Shown: in pieces, positions 37,813 through 45,924 of the stretch
How positions within the stretch are numbered: the first letter of the stretch is position 1
Layout of the letters: each line of letters starts with the position of its first letter
Assembly (NCBI RefSeq): GCF_001424875.1
Contig: NZ_LMCT01000013.1
Location: 37,229-101,228 of the forward strand
Length of the DNA stretch: 64,000 nucleotides
Reading direction: 5' to 3'
Source: Kitasatospora sp. Root107
GTDB taxonomy: Bacteria; Actinomycetota; Actinomycetes; Streptomycetales; Streptomycetaceae
The notes under the pieces: generated by a model
What the model saw: the letters and a program-made list of their open reading frames with translations, nothing else
The model's database searches: none
Told to the model about the DNA's origin: nothing
Program-made: the position numbers and the translations under genes

Positions 37813-38751
37813 ATGGCCGTCGTCACGATGCGGGAGCTGCTTGAGAGCGGCGTCCACTTCGGTCACCAGACCCGTCGTTGGAACCCGAAGATGAAGCGCT
37901 TCATCTTCACGGAGCGCAACGGCATCTACATCATTGACCTCCTGCAGTCGCTGAACTACATCGACCGCGCCTTCGAGTTCGTCAAGGAGACGGTTGCCCA
38001 CGGCGGCAGCGTCCTCTTCGTCGGTACCAAGAAGCAGGCCCAGGAGGCCATCGCCGAGCAGGCCACCCGCGTGGGCATGCCCTACGTGAACCAGCGCTGG
38101 CTCGGCGGCATGCTGACCAACTTCCAGACCGTCTACAAGCGCCTTCAGCGGATGAAGGAGCTCGGCGAGATCGACTTCACGGATGTGGCCGGTTCCGGTC
38201 TCACCAAGAAGGAGCTCCTGGTCCTCGAGCGCGAGCACACCAAGCTCGAGAAGACCCTTGGCGGTATCCGTGACATGCAGCGCGTTCCCAGCGCTGTCTG
38301 GATCGTCGACACCAAGAAGGAGCACATCGCGGTTGGTGAGGCCCGCAAGCTTCACATCCCGGTCGTCGCGATCCTGGACACCAACTGTGACCCCGACGAG
38401 GTCGACTACAAGATCCCGGGCAACGACGACGCGATCCGCTCCGTCACGCTGCTGACCCGCGTCATCGCCGACGCCGTCGCCGAGGGCCTCAAGGCCCGTG
38501 CCGGTGTCGCCAAGGGCGACGTCAAGGCCGAGCCGGGTGCCGACCAGCCGCTGGCCGACTGGGAGAAGGACATCCTCGAGGGCGAGCCGAAGGCCGACGA
38601 GACCGTCGAGGCCCCCGCCGCTGAGGCCACCGAGGCTGCTGCCGAGACCGTCGAGGCTCCGGCCGCCGATGTTGAGGCCCCCGCCGCCGAGGCCACCGAG
38701 GCTGCTGCCGAGACCGTCGAGGCTCCGGCCGCCGAGGCCGAGCAGGCCTGA
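37813..38751 (+). CDS. rpsB: 30S ribosomal protein S2
   Basis: A 312-residue S2. The core has [54 protein letters not shown] and [17 protein letters not shown]. The C-terminal ~60 residues are a low-complexity Ala/Glu tail, built from a 22-residue repeat (see the repeat entry). Actinobacterial S2 often has such a tail. It starts at ATG 37813 after GAGGAG. A very strong terminator separates it from tsf. Confidence 0.96.
   Translation: MAVVTMRELLESGVHFGHQTRRWNPKMKRFIFTERNGIYIIDLLQSLNYIDRAFEFVKETVAHGGSVLFVGTKKQAQEAIAEQATRVGMPYVNQRWLGGMLTNFQTVYKRLQRMKELGEIDFTDVAGSGLTKKELLVLEREHTKLEKTLGGIRDMQRVPSAVWIVDTKKEHIAVGEARKLHIPVVAILDTNCDPDEVDYKIPGNDDAIRSVTLLTRVIADAVAEGLKARAGVAKGDVKAEPGADQPLADWEKDILEGEPKADETVEAPAAEATEAAAETVEAPAADVEAPAAEATEAAAETVEAPAAEAEQA
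38608..38735 (+). repeat. 66-nt-period direct repeat in the rpsB 3' end
   Basis: Segments 38608-38669 and 38674-38735 (62 nt each) are almost identical, 66 nt apart, giving an in-frame 22-residue Ala/Glu/Pro/Thr repeat. It does not shift the frame. Slippage or unequal recombination would change tail length between strains. Confidence 0.75.
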
Positions 38752-38763
38752 CGTACCAAGGGT

Positions 38764-38802
38764 GAGGGGCACTCGCCGGTACGACACCGGTAAGTGCCCC
38801 TC
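38764..38802 (+). terminator. Long nested hairpin between rpsB and tsf
   Basis: gaggggcact (38764-38773) pairs with agtgcccctc (38793-38802), and inside it ccggt (38776-38780) pairs with accgg (38786-38790). This is a strong terminator or attenuator in the rpsB-tsf spacer and could set the S2 to EF-Ts ratio. Confidence 0.8.
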
Positions 38803-38882
38803 TCTCCCGTGCCGGGGGCTGTATCCAGCCCGCCAGGCACCTCCCCACGCAGACACGCGAGACGCGAGAAGAGATTCACACC

Positions 38883-39722
38883 ATGGCGAACATCTCCGCC
38901 GCGGACGTCAAGAAGCTCCGTGAGCTCACCGGCGCCGGCATGATGGACTGCAAGAAGGCGCTGGACGAGGCCGAGGGCAACGTCGAGAAGGCCGTCGAGC
39001 TGCTTCGTATCAAGGGCCAGAAGGGCGTCGCCAAGCGCGAGGGCCGCGACGCCTCCAACGGTGCCGTTGCCGCGCTCATCGCCGAGGGTGCCAAGTCCGG
39101 CGTCCTGGTCGAGCTGAACTGCGAGACCGACTTCGTCGCCAAGGGCGGCAAGTTCGTCGAGGTCGCCAACGCGATCGCCGCTCACGTGGCCGCCACCTCC
39201 CCGGCCGACCTGGAGACCGCGCTGGCCTCCGAGATCGCCGCCGGCCAGACCGTCCAGCAGTTCGTGGACGAGGCCAACGCGACCCTGGGCGAGAAGATCG
39301 TGTTCCGCCGCTTCGCGCAGTTCGACGGTGACGGCTTCGTCGGCGTCTACATGCACAAGTCGGACCCGGACCTCCCGCCGACCATCGGTGTCCTCGTCGA
39401 GCTCGACAAGGAGAACGCCGAGGTCGCCAAGGACGTCGCGCAGCACATCGCCGCCTTCGCGCCGAAGTACCTGTCCCGCGAGGACATCCCGGCCGAGGAC
39501 ATCGAGAACGAGCGTCGGGTCGCCGAGGCCACCGCGCGCGAGGAGGGCAAGCCCGAGGCTGCCCTGCCGCGCATCGTCGAGGGTCGCGTCACCGGCTTCG
39601 TCAAGGAGAACTCCGTTCTGGAGCAGGCCTTCGCGAAGGACAACAAGAAGACCGTCGCCAAGGTGCTCGAGGAGAACGGCGTCGCCCTCAAGCGCTTCGC
39701 CCGCTTCCGCGTCGGCGCCTGA
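38883..39722 (+). CDS. tsf: Elongation factor Ts
   Basis: A 279-residue EF-Ts. The N-terminal UBA-like domain is VKKLRELTGAGMMDCKKALDEA with the TDFV motif in LNCETDFVAKGG. The core and C-terminal helices are standard. It recycles EF-Tu-GDP. The ATG follows GAGAAGAGATTC. Confidence 0.97.
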   Translation: MANISAADVKKLRELTGAGMMDCKKALDEAEGNVEKAVELLRIKGQKGVAKREGRDASNGAVAALIAEGAKSGVLVELNCETDFVAKGGKFVEVANAIAAHVAATSPADLETALASEIAAGQTVQQFVDEANATLGEKIVFRRFAQFDGDGFVGVYMHKSDPDLPPTIGVLVELDKENAEVAKDVAQHIAAFAPKYLSREDIPAEDIENERRVAEATAREEGKPEAALPRIVEGRVTGFVKENSVLEQAFAKDNKKTVAKVLEENGVALKRFARFRVGA

Positions 39723-39735
39723 CCCACGTTCCGCA

Positions 39736-39762
39736 GCGCTTCCCGCCTAAGGTAGGAAGCGC
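39736..39762 (+). terminator. Hairpin after tsf
   Basis: gcgcttcc (39736-39743) pairs with ggaagcgc (39755-39762) around an 11-nt loop, 14 nt after the tsf stop. The following ~230 bp up to pyrH hold no gene. Confidence 0.6.
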
Positions 39763-39992
39763 CCGGCCGCTCACCAGGGTGGCCAGGAACGCGCCGATCG
39801 GGCTCGACCAGCGCCAGGAAGTCAACGGGCGGGCCACGTCGGCACCATGAACGACGAGGAGGCCATTGCCGTGCAGGACACCGTACCGGTTCCCGCGGCA
39901 GTGGCCTCTTTGCGTGTACGCGCAGGTCAGGGGACCGGCACTGCCCGTCGGCGGCCCCGTCTGTGAACCAGTAGGTGGAGAAGGAGAAGTCC

Positions 39993-40748
39993 ATGACGGA
40001 GACGCAGGAGACCGTGCAGGAGAGCAACCGTCGGCGGGTTCTGCTCAAGCTGTCCGGTGAGGCGTTCGCCGGTGGTGGCGGCCTCGGCGTCGACCCGGAT
40101 GTCGTGCACAAGATCGCCCGTGAGATCGCCACGGTGGTCCGTGGCGGTACCGAAGTGGCGATCGTGATCGGCGGCGGCAACTTCTTCCGCGGCGCCGAGC
40201 TGCAGGTCCGCGGCATGGACCGGGCGCGCTCCGACTACATGGGCATGCTCGGCACCGTGATGAACTGCCTGGCGCTGCAGGACTTCCTGATCAAGGAAGG
40301 CATCGAGACCCGGGTCCAGACCGCCATCACGATGGGCCAGGTCGCTGAGCCGTACCTGCCGCTGCGGGCCGTCCGGCACCTGGAGAAGGGCCGCGTGGTC
40401 ATCTTCGGCGCCGGAATGGGTATGCCGTACTTCTCCACCGACACCACCGCCGTGCAGCGCGCCCTGGAGATCCACGCCGAGGTGCTGCTGATGGGCAAGA
40501 ACGGTGTCGACGGGGTGTACGACTCCGATCCCCGCACCAACCCCGCGGCGGTCAAGTTCGACTCCCTCGACTACAGCGAGGTCATCGCGCGCGACCTCAA
40601 GGTGGCCGACCTGACCGCGATCACGCTGTGCAAGGACAACGATCTGCCGATGCTGGTCTTCGAGCTGCTGGCGGAGGGCAATATCGCCCGCGCGGTGAAC
40701 AGTGAGAAGATCGGCACACTCATCAGCCAGGACTCTGCCCGGGCCTGA
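39993..40748 (+). CDS. pyrH: UMP kinase
   Basis: A 251-residue kinase of the amino acid kinase fold: [53 protein letters not shown] and [16 protein letters not shown]. It phosphorylates UMP to UDP and is usually regulated by GTP/UTP. ATG 39993 follows GGAGAAGGAGAAG; the GTG 39975 start would overlap that site. frr follows. Confidence 0.96.
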   Translation: MTETQETVQESNRRRVLLKLSGEAFAGGGGLGVDPDVVHKIAREIATVVRGGTEVAIVIGGGNFFRGAELQVRGMDRARSDYMGMLGTVMNCLALQDFLIKEGIETRVQTAITMGQVAEPYLPLRAVRHLEKGRVVIFGAGMGMPYFSTDTTAVQRALEIHAEVLLMGKNGVDGVYDSDPRTNPAAVKFDSLDYSEVIARDLKVADLTAITLCKDNDLPMLVFELLAEGNIARAVNSEKIGTLISQDSARA

Positions 40749-40832
40749 GCAGTCGTCACCTGAGCAGCAATCAGCCGTCCGGGGTATTCGCCGGCCGGAA
40801 CCACAGCAGATGAACGGGACAGGGAGCAGACA

Positions 40833-41390
40833 GTGACCGACGAGATCCTCTTCGAGGCCGAGGAGAAGATGGACAAGGCCGTCGGGGTCGCCAAGAACGA
40901 CTTCGCGGCGATCCGGACCGGCCGGGCGCACCCGGCCATGTTCGCCAAGATCTTCGCGGACTACTACGGTGCGCTGACGCCGATCAACCAGCTCGCCTCG
41001 TTCTCGGTGCCCGAGCCCCGGATGGCGGTCGTCGCGCCGTTCGACAAGACCGCGCTGAAGGCCATCGAGACCGCGATCCGCGACTCCGACCTCGGGGTCA
41101 ACCCGTCCAACGACGGCTCGATCATCCGGGTGGTGCTGCCGGTGCTGACCGAGGAGCGCCGCCGCGAGTACATCAAGCAGGCCCGGGCCAAGGGCGAGGA
41201 CGCCAAGATCTCGATCCGGGCGATCCGCCGCAAGGCCAAGGACGCGGTCGACAAGCTGGTCAAGGACAGCGAGATCGGCGAGGACGACGGCCGCCGCGCC
41301 GAGAAGGAGCTCGACGACACCACGGCGAAGTACGTGGCGCAGATCGACGAGCTGCTGAAGCACAAGGAAGCCGAGCTGCTCGAGGTCTGA
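40833..41390 (+). CDS. frr: Ribosome recycling factor
   Basis: A 185-residue RRF. It has the conserved [23 protein letters not shown] region, [20 protein letters not shown] and [16 protein letters not shown] segments, and a triple-helix C-terminus. With EF-G it splits post-termination ribosomes. Its stop overlaps the cdsA start by one base (TGATG). Confidence 0.96.
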   Translation: MTDEILFEAEEKMDKAVGVAKNDFAAIRTGRAHPAMFAKIFADYYGALTPINQLASFSVPEPRMAVVAPFDKTALKAIETAIRDSDLGVNPSNDGSIIRVVLPVLTEERRREYIKQARAKGEDAKISIRAIRRKAKDAVDKLVKDSEIGEDDGRRAEKELDDTTAKYVAQIDELLKHKEAELLEV

Positions 41391-42409
41391 TGCACGACGC
41401 TTCCGGGCGCCGGTCTCCGGCGCCCGACTCCGCTGCTGCGGGTGACCTTGGACCCCAAACGGGTCACTCGCAGCAGCTCCCGGTGTACCGACCCGGCCTC
41501 TCGGCACAGACTCCTGTCATGCCGCACCGCCCCACCCCGACATCCGCCCCAGGGCAGGAGACAGCAGTGGCCCAGCCCGACCAGCAGCCCCGCAAGCAAC
41601 GCGGTGGCCGCAACCTGCAGGCCGCGATAGGGGTGGGGGTCGGTCTCGGCGCGGTGATCGTCGCCTCGCTGTTCGTGGTGAAGGTGCTCTTCCTCTTCGT
41701 GGTGGCCGCCGCGGTCCTGGTGGGCGTGTGGGAGCTGACCAGCCGGCTGGCCGAGCGCAAGGAGATCAGCACGCCGCTGATCCCGCTGCTGGTGGGCAGT
41801 CTGGCGATGCTGGGTGCGGGGTACTGGGCCGGCCCGCAGTGGGCGGCCGCGGCGCTGGCGCTGACCGGACTCGCGGTGATGATCTGGCGGATGAGCGAGC
41901 CGCCGGAGAACTACCTGCGCGACATAACGGCAGGCATCTTCACCGCGTTCTACGTGCCGTTCCTGGCCACCTTCGTGGTGATGATGCTGGCGGCCGACGA
42001 CGGCCCGCAGCGGATCCTGCTCTTCCTGATCGTCACCATCTGCAGTGACACCGGCGCCTACGCGGTCGGCTACAAGTTCGGGAAGAACAAGCTGGCCCCG
42101 ACCATCAGCCCGGGCAAGACCCGGGAGGGTCTGGCCGGCGGCATCGGTCTTTCGATGATCGCGGGCGCGCTGCTGATGCAGTACGTGATCGACGACGGCA
42201 CCTGGTGGCAGGGCCTGATCCTCGGCGCCTGCGCGGCGGTCACGGCGACCCTGGGCGACCTGGCCGAGTCGATGATCAAGCGCGACCTGGGCATCAAGGA
42301 CATGGGGACCCTGCTGCCCGGCCACGGCGGCATCATGGACCGGCTCGACTCGCTGCTGCCGACCGCTCCGGTGGTCTGGCTGCTGCTGGCCGCCTTCGTC
42401 GGCAGCTGA
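41390..42409 (+). CDS. cdsA: Phosphatidate cytidylyltransferase CdsA
   Basis: A 339-residue membrane enzyme with ~8 transmembrane helices after a Gln/Pro-rich N-terminus of ~70 residues. The CdsA signature is at the end: SPGKTREGLAGG, GDLAESMIKRDLGIKDMGTLL and PGHGGIMDRLDSLLP. It makes CDP-diacylglycerol for phospholipids. ATG 41390 is supported by TGATG coupling to frr, although inner starts near 41520-41570 would remove the low-complexity N-terminus. A terminator follows. Confidence 0.93.
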   Translation: MHDASGRRSPAPDSAAAGDLGPQTGHSQQLPVYRPGLSAQTPVMPHRPTPTSAPGQETAVAQPDQQPRKQRGGRNLQAAIGVGVGLGAVIVASLFVVKVLFLFVVAAAVLVGVWELTSRLAERKEISTPLIPLLVGSLAMLGAGYWAGPQWAAAALALTGLAVMIWRMSEPPENYLRDITAGIFTAFYVPFLATFVVMMLAADDGPQRILLFLIVTICSDTGAYAVGYKFGKNKLAPTISPGKTREGLAGGIGLSMIAGALLMQYVIDDGTWWQGLILGACAAVTATLGDLAESMIKRDLGIKDMGTLLPGHGGIMDRLDSLLPTAPVVWLLLAAFVGS

Positions 42410-42435
42410 CATCTCGTCAGTCTCGTCAGTTCCGG

Positions 42436-42463
42436 AGCCCCGGATGCCACGGCATCCGGGGCT
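42436..42463 (+). terminator. Terminator between cdsA and rlmN
   Basis: agccccggatgcc (42436-42448) and ggcatccggggct (42451-42463) are perfectly complementary, with a tiny loop, followed by ttgtc. It lies 26 nt after the cdsA stop. Confidence 0.85.
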
Positions 42464-42490
42464 TTGTCGATCTGCGACACTGGATGAACC

Positions 42491-43591
42491 ATGCCTAAGC
42501 CCGGAGAACTGACCTTTGTCGCGCCGCGTGGCGCCAAGCCCCCGCGACACCTTGCCGACCTCGCCCCCGCCGACCGCAAGGCGGCCGTCGCCGAGCTGGG
42601 CGAGCAGCCCTTCCGCGCCAAGCAGCTGTCGAACCACTACTTCGGACGGCTGTCGAGCGACCCGGCCGAGTGGACGGACATCCCGGCCGGCAGCCGGGAG
42701 AAGCTGACTGAGGCGCTGCTGCCGGAGCTGATGTCGGTGGTCCGGCACGTCTCCTGCGACGACGACACCACCCGCAAGACGCTGTGGAAGCTGTTCGACG
42801 GCACGCTGGTCGAGTCGGTGCTGATGCGCTACCCGGACCGGGTGACCATGTGCATCAGCTCGCAGGCGGGCTGCGGGATGAACTGCCCGTTCTGCGCCAC
42901 CGGCCAGGCCGGGCTGACCCGGAACCTCTCCACCGCCGAGATCGTCGAGCAGATCGCGGCCGGGATGCGTTCGCTGAAGGCCGGCGAGATCCCGGGCGGC
43001 GAGGCCCGGCTGTCCAACGTCGTCTTCATGGGCATGGGCGAGCCGCTGGCGAACTACAACCGGGTGCTGGCCTCGATCCGCCGGCTGACCGACCCGGCGC
43101 CGGACGGCTTCGGCCTCTCCCAGCGCGGCATCACGGTCTCCACCGTCGGCCTGGTCCCGGCGATGAACCGGCTGGCGGACGAGGGCCTCTCCTGCCGCCT
43201 GGCGCTCTCCCTGCACGCCCCGGACGACGAGCTGCGCGACGAGCTGGTGCCGGTGAACACCCGGTGGAAGGTGGCCGAGGTGCTGGACGCCGCGTGGAAC
43301 TACGCGGAGCAGTCCGGCCGGCGGATCTCCATCGAGTACGCGCTGATCAAGGACATCAACGACCAGGCGTGGCGGGCCGACCTGCTCGGCCGCCTGATCA
43401 AGAACCACCGGGTGCACGTCAACCTGATCCCGCTGAACCCGACGCCGGGGTCGAAGTGGACCGCCTCCCGCCCCGAGGACGAGCGCGAGTTCGTCCGGCG
43501 GCTGCAGTCGCACGGGGTGCCGACCACGGTCCGGGACACCCGGGGCCAGGAGATCGACGGCGCCTGCGGACAGCTGGCCGCCGCAGGGTGA
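42491..43591 (+). CDS. rlmN: Dual-specificity RNA methyltransferase RlmN
   Basis: A 366-residue radical SAM enzyme. The CxxxCxxC cluster motif is CGMNCPFC (Cys128, Cys132, Cys135). It also has [26 protein letters not shown] and [11 protein letters not shown]. It methylates A2503 of 23S rRNA and A37 of some tRNAs. The strand is open antisense too, but this frame is unmistakable. A very large hairpin overlaps its 3' side. Confidence 0.96.
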   Translation: MPKPGELTFVAPRGAKPPRHLADLAPADRKAAVAELGEQPFRAKQLSNHYFGRLSSDPAEWTDIPAGSREKLTEALLPELMSVVRHVSCDDDTTRKTLWKLFDGTLVESVLMRYPDRVTMCISSQAGCGMNCPFCATGQAGLTRNLSTAEIVEQIAAGMRSLKAGEIPGGEARLSNVVFMGMGEPLANYNRVLASIRRLTDPAPDGFGLSQRGITVSTVGLVPAMNRLADEGLSCRLALSLHAPDDELRDELVPVNTRWKVAEVLDAAWNYAEQSGRRISIEYALIKDINDQAWRADLLGRLIKNHRVHVNLIPLNPTPGSKWTASRPEDEREFVRRLQSHGVPTTVRDTRGQEIDGACGQLAAAG

Positions 43592-43592
43592 C

Positions 43593-43670
43593 CTGACGGT
43601 ACGACAGCGGGGCCCGGACGCGCGTCCGGGCCCCGCTGTCGTACCGCGGGCCCCGCTGTCGTACCGTCAG
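43593..43670. terminator. Bidirectional terminator with duplicated right arm
   Basis: A left arm starting at 43593 faces two tandem 20-nt copies of cgggccccgctgtcgtaccg, at 43627-43646 and 43647-43666. Pairing 43598-43620 with 43623-43645 gives a 23-bp hairpin. Pairing 43593-43616 with 43647-43670 gives a 24-bp one. The two are mutually exclusive. The stop codon of the minus-strand permease (43667-43669) lies in the outer arm. It serves convergent rlmN and permease genes. Confidence 0.8.
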
Positions 43671-44815
43671 CCGAGTGCGCCCGCCGCGAGCACCGCGGTC
43701 AGGCCGCCGGTGAGCAGCAGTACGGTGCCCGCCGCGAGCACCCGCAGCGCGGCAGCGCCGAACAGCAGCCGGGGTGCGGCGCCCAGCCGGAGCAGCGTGG
43801 AGCTGACGTCCCGTCGGGCGCTGCGCACCTCGGCGGCCCGGACCAGCAGGGCGGCCAGCGCGCAGGCGACCACCAGCAGGCCCTCGACGCTGGTCAGCGT
43901 CTCGGAGCTGCCGGGGCGGCCGATCCAGTAGCGGAACGCGGCCAGCACGGCGGCCGCGGCCAGCCCGAGCACGGCCAGCGGGGTGCCGATCCGCCGGGCC
44001 TCGGCGGTCAGGCCCCGGCCGGCCAGCAGCCGGAGCGGGGTGGGGCGGCCGAGTGCGAGCAGTCGGCCGGCCAGCGCCAGCAGCGGGGCGGTGAGCAGGG
44101 CCAGGCCGAGCGCGGCGAGCGACCAACCGACCAGGGCCGCCACGCCGGTGTCGCCGAGCCCGCCGGGCAGCGCGACCGGGCGGCCGTCCACCGAGGCGCC
44201 GGGCCGCAGGCCGTACAGCTCCAGGGCGGTCCCGGTCAGCAGCAGGCCGGTGGGCAGGGCGATCCGGAGCGGGCCGAAGCCGGTCGGGGCGGTGTGCTCC
44301 CGGCCGGTCGGCAGCGGGTCGGTGAGCGGGACGGCGCAGGCCGCCGAGACCCCGGCCACCAGCGGGACCAGGACCAGCAGGGTGACCGGGGCGGCGGCCG
44401 GCAGCGGGCTGCCCATACCGAGGTCGGCGGCCAGCGAGGGGTCGGCGATGTCGTTGCGCAGGACCAGGAAGAGCAGCAGGGCGACGGCGCTGCCGAGGGT
44501 GCAGGCGAGCGCGATCTCCCCGGCGACCAGCAGCCGGATCCGGACCGGTCCGGCGCCGGCGGCGGTCAGGCCGTCGATCCGTTCTGGGCGGGCGGCGGGT
44601 ACGGCGCGGCCGACGACGGCGGCGAACCAGCCGACGGCGGCCAGCGGTGGCAGGCACCAGAGCAGCCGGGGCAGTGAGCTGACGGCGGGTTCGCCGAGGG
44701 CGCGGCCGAGCGCGCGCAGCAGCAGGGCCGCCACCAGGGCGGCGGCGGTCGCGGTGAGCAGCCAGCGGCCGAGGTCGGCGGGCCGGTAGCCGCGGGCCAG
44801 GCGGAAGTACAGCAT
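43667..44815 (-). CDS. ABC transporter permease (FtsX-like)
   Basis: A 382-residue protein with ~9-10 hydrophobic segments ([80 protein letters not shown]). Large Ala/Leu/Val-rich helices and a long extracytoplasmic loop resemble FtsX/MacB-type permeases, but no specific motif is decisive. It starts 2 nt after the ATPase stop on the same strand, so the pair is one operon. Its stop is inside the hairpin shared with rlmN. Substrate unknown; export of a lipid, peptide or drug is possible. Confidence 0.75.
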   Translation of the reverse strand: MLYFRLARGYRPADLGRWLLTATAAALVAALLLRALGRALGEPAVSSLPRLLWCLPPLAAVGWFAAVVGRAVPAARPERIDGLTAAGAGPVRIRLLVAGEIALACTLGSAVALLLFLVLRNDIADPSLAADLGMGSPLPAAAPVTLLVLVPLVAGVSAACAVPLTDPLPTGREHTAPTGFGPLRIALPTGLLLTGTALELYGLRPGASVDGRPVALPGGLGDTGVAALVGWSLAALGLALLTAPLLALAGRLLALGRPTPLRLLAGRGLTAEARRIGTPLAVLGLAAAAVLAAFRYWIGRPGSSETLTSVEGLLVVACALAALLVRAAEVRSARRDVSSTLLRLGAAPRLLFGAAALRVLAAGTVLLLTGGLTAVLAAGALG

Positions 44816-44817
44816 GG

Positions 44818-45555
44818 TCAGCGCCCCGCGGTGAGCGCGGCGGCGCCGCGCGGTACGGGGGCGACCGGTCCGGTCAGCCGTCCGTCCAGCAGGGCGACGG
44901 TGCGGTCGGCGTACTTGACCAGCTCGGGGTCGTGGGTGGCGAGCACCAGGGTGAGCTGGTGCGAGCGGGCGGCGCTGGCCAGTATCCGCAGTACCTGGTC
45001 CTTGGCCTCGCGGTGCAGCGGGGCGGTCGGGTCGTCGGCGAAGACCACCGCGGGCAGTGGGGCGAGTGCGCGGGCCACCGCGATCCGCTGGCGCTGACTC
45101 TGGATCAGTTCGGCGGGGCGGCGCTTGGCGTGGTCGGCGACGTCCAGCCGCTCCAGCCACTCGGCGGCGGCGGTGTACGCGGCTTTGTGACCGGCGCCGG
45201 AGAGCAGCAGCGGCAGGGCGACGTTCTCCCGGGCCGTCAGCTCCGGGACCAGGTGCGGTTCGGAGCCGACGAAGCCGAAGCGGTCCCGGCGCAGCCGTTC
45301 CCGGCCGAGCCGGCTCAGGGTGTGCACGGGGGAGCTGTTGAACCAGACCTCGCCCTCGTCCACCGGGAGCAGCCCGGAGAGGCAGCCCAGCAGGGTGCTC
45401 TTGCCGGAGCCGCGCGGGCCGGTGACGGCGAGGACCTCGCCCTCCCGGACGCCGATCGAGATCCCGCGCAGGGCGGGGGTGCCGTGGTGGGACTTGACGA
45501 TCCCTCGGGCCCACAGCACGTCGTTGTCGGGCGGGGCCGCTGACATGAGGTCCAT
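44818..45555 (-). CDS. ABC transporter ATP-binding protein with degenerate motifs
   Basis: A 245-residue ATPase. Walker A is GPRGSGKST, and a Q-loop segment is seen (RRDRFGFVGSEPHLVPEL). The expected LSGGQ signature reads LIQSQRQRIAVARAL, retaining only the final Q, and Walker B ends ADDPTAPLH instead of ADEPTGALD, so the catalytic Glu is Asp. The switch His is present in LATHDPEL. Such changes usually slow hydrolysis. The start is ATG 45555, with ATG 45546 possible. It is paired with the downstream permease. Confidence 0.8.
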   Translation of the reverse strand: MDLMSAAPPDNDVLWARGIVKSHHGTPALRGISIGVREGEVLAVTGPRGSGKSTLLGCLSGLLPVDEGEVWFNSSPVHTLSRLGRERLRRDRFGFVGSEPHLVPELTARENVALPLLLSGAGHKAAYTAAAEWLERLDVADHAKRRPAELIQSQRQRIAVARALAPLPAVVFADDPTAPLHREAKDQVLRILASAARSHQLTLVLATHDPELVKYADRTVALLDGRLTGPVAPVPRGAAALTAGR

Positions 45556-45703
45556 CCTGGTGCCGACGGGGATATGACAGTCGTCAGATTAGAACGACCG
45601 GGGCGGGTCGAGGATGCGGCACACTGACCCAATCAGGTTCAAACCCTGGCGAATCCGGCGTGTTGGCCGCAAGAAATACCCTCCGGTACGGCCCGGGAAC
45701 GCC

Positions 45704-45736
45704 CGAAGGCGGCCCCGGAGAGCGGGGCCGCCTTCG
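45704..45736 (-). terminator. Perfect 14-bp hairpin
   Basis: cgaaggcggccccg (45704-45717) and cggggccgccttcg (45723-45736) pair perfectly around gagag. On the minus strand it would end transcripts coming from the aminotransferase operon before the ABC genes. Confidence 0.75.
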
Positions 45737-45760
45737 GCGGAGGGTGGGACGGAAAGCCTG

Positions 45761-45921
45761 AGACCGACCGGTGATTGGGGAGCGGCGTCGCGTCGCCGGG
45801 GCACGCACCTCGCCGGCTTCTCGTCGGTCGCCGATGCTCCGCATGGGCTCCCTCCTCGGCACCGCCGAGGCACGCACCCCAACGCCGCTCCTTCACCCAC
45901 CCCCCAATCACCGGTCGGTCT
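45761..45921. repeat. 161-bp palindromic element beside the aminotransferase stop
   Basis: agaccgaccggtgattgggg (45761-45780) is the exact reverse complement of 45902-45921. Just inside, agcggcgt (45781-45788) complements acgccgct (45882-45889). The interior has repeated gcacgcacc motifs. No target-site duplication is evident. The right end stops 3 bp from the aminotransferase stop codon, so it may be a MITE-like insertion or a long RNA hairpin. Confidence 0.75.
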
Positions 45922-45924
45922 ACA

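Larger units (their letters stand above)
45556..45924. other. Intergenic region upstream of the ABC unit and downstream of the aminotransferase
   Basis: 369 bp without a convincing gene; several overlapping short frames on both strands (45584-45911) are shadows of the GC-rich inverted repeats. It holds a terminator-like hairpin (45704-45736) and a 161-bp palindromic element (45761-45921). Confidence 0.6.

Noticed and set aside
45636..45650. ggttcaaaccctggc, resembling a tRNA T-arm
   Set aside because: No acceptor stem, D-arm or anticodon arm could be placed around it.
45584..45911. Several overlapping short frames on both strands
   Set aside because: They fall in inverted repeats and hairpins, lack ribosome binding sites and show no family similarity.
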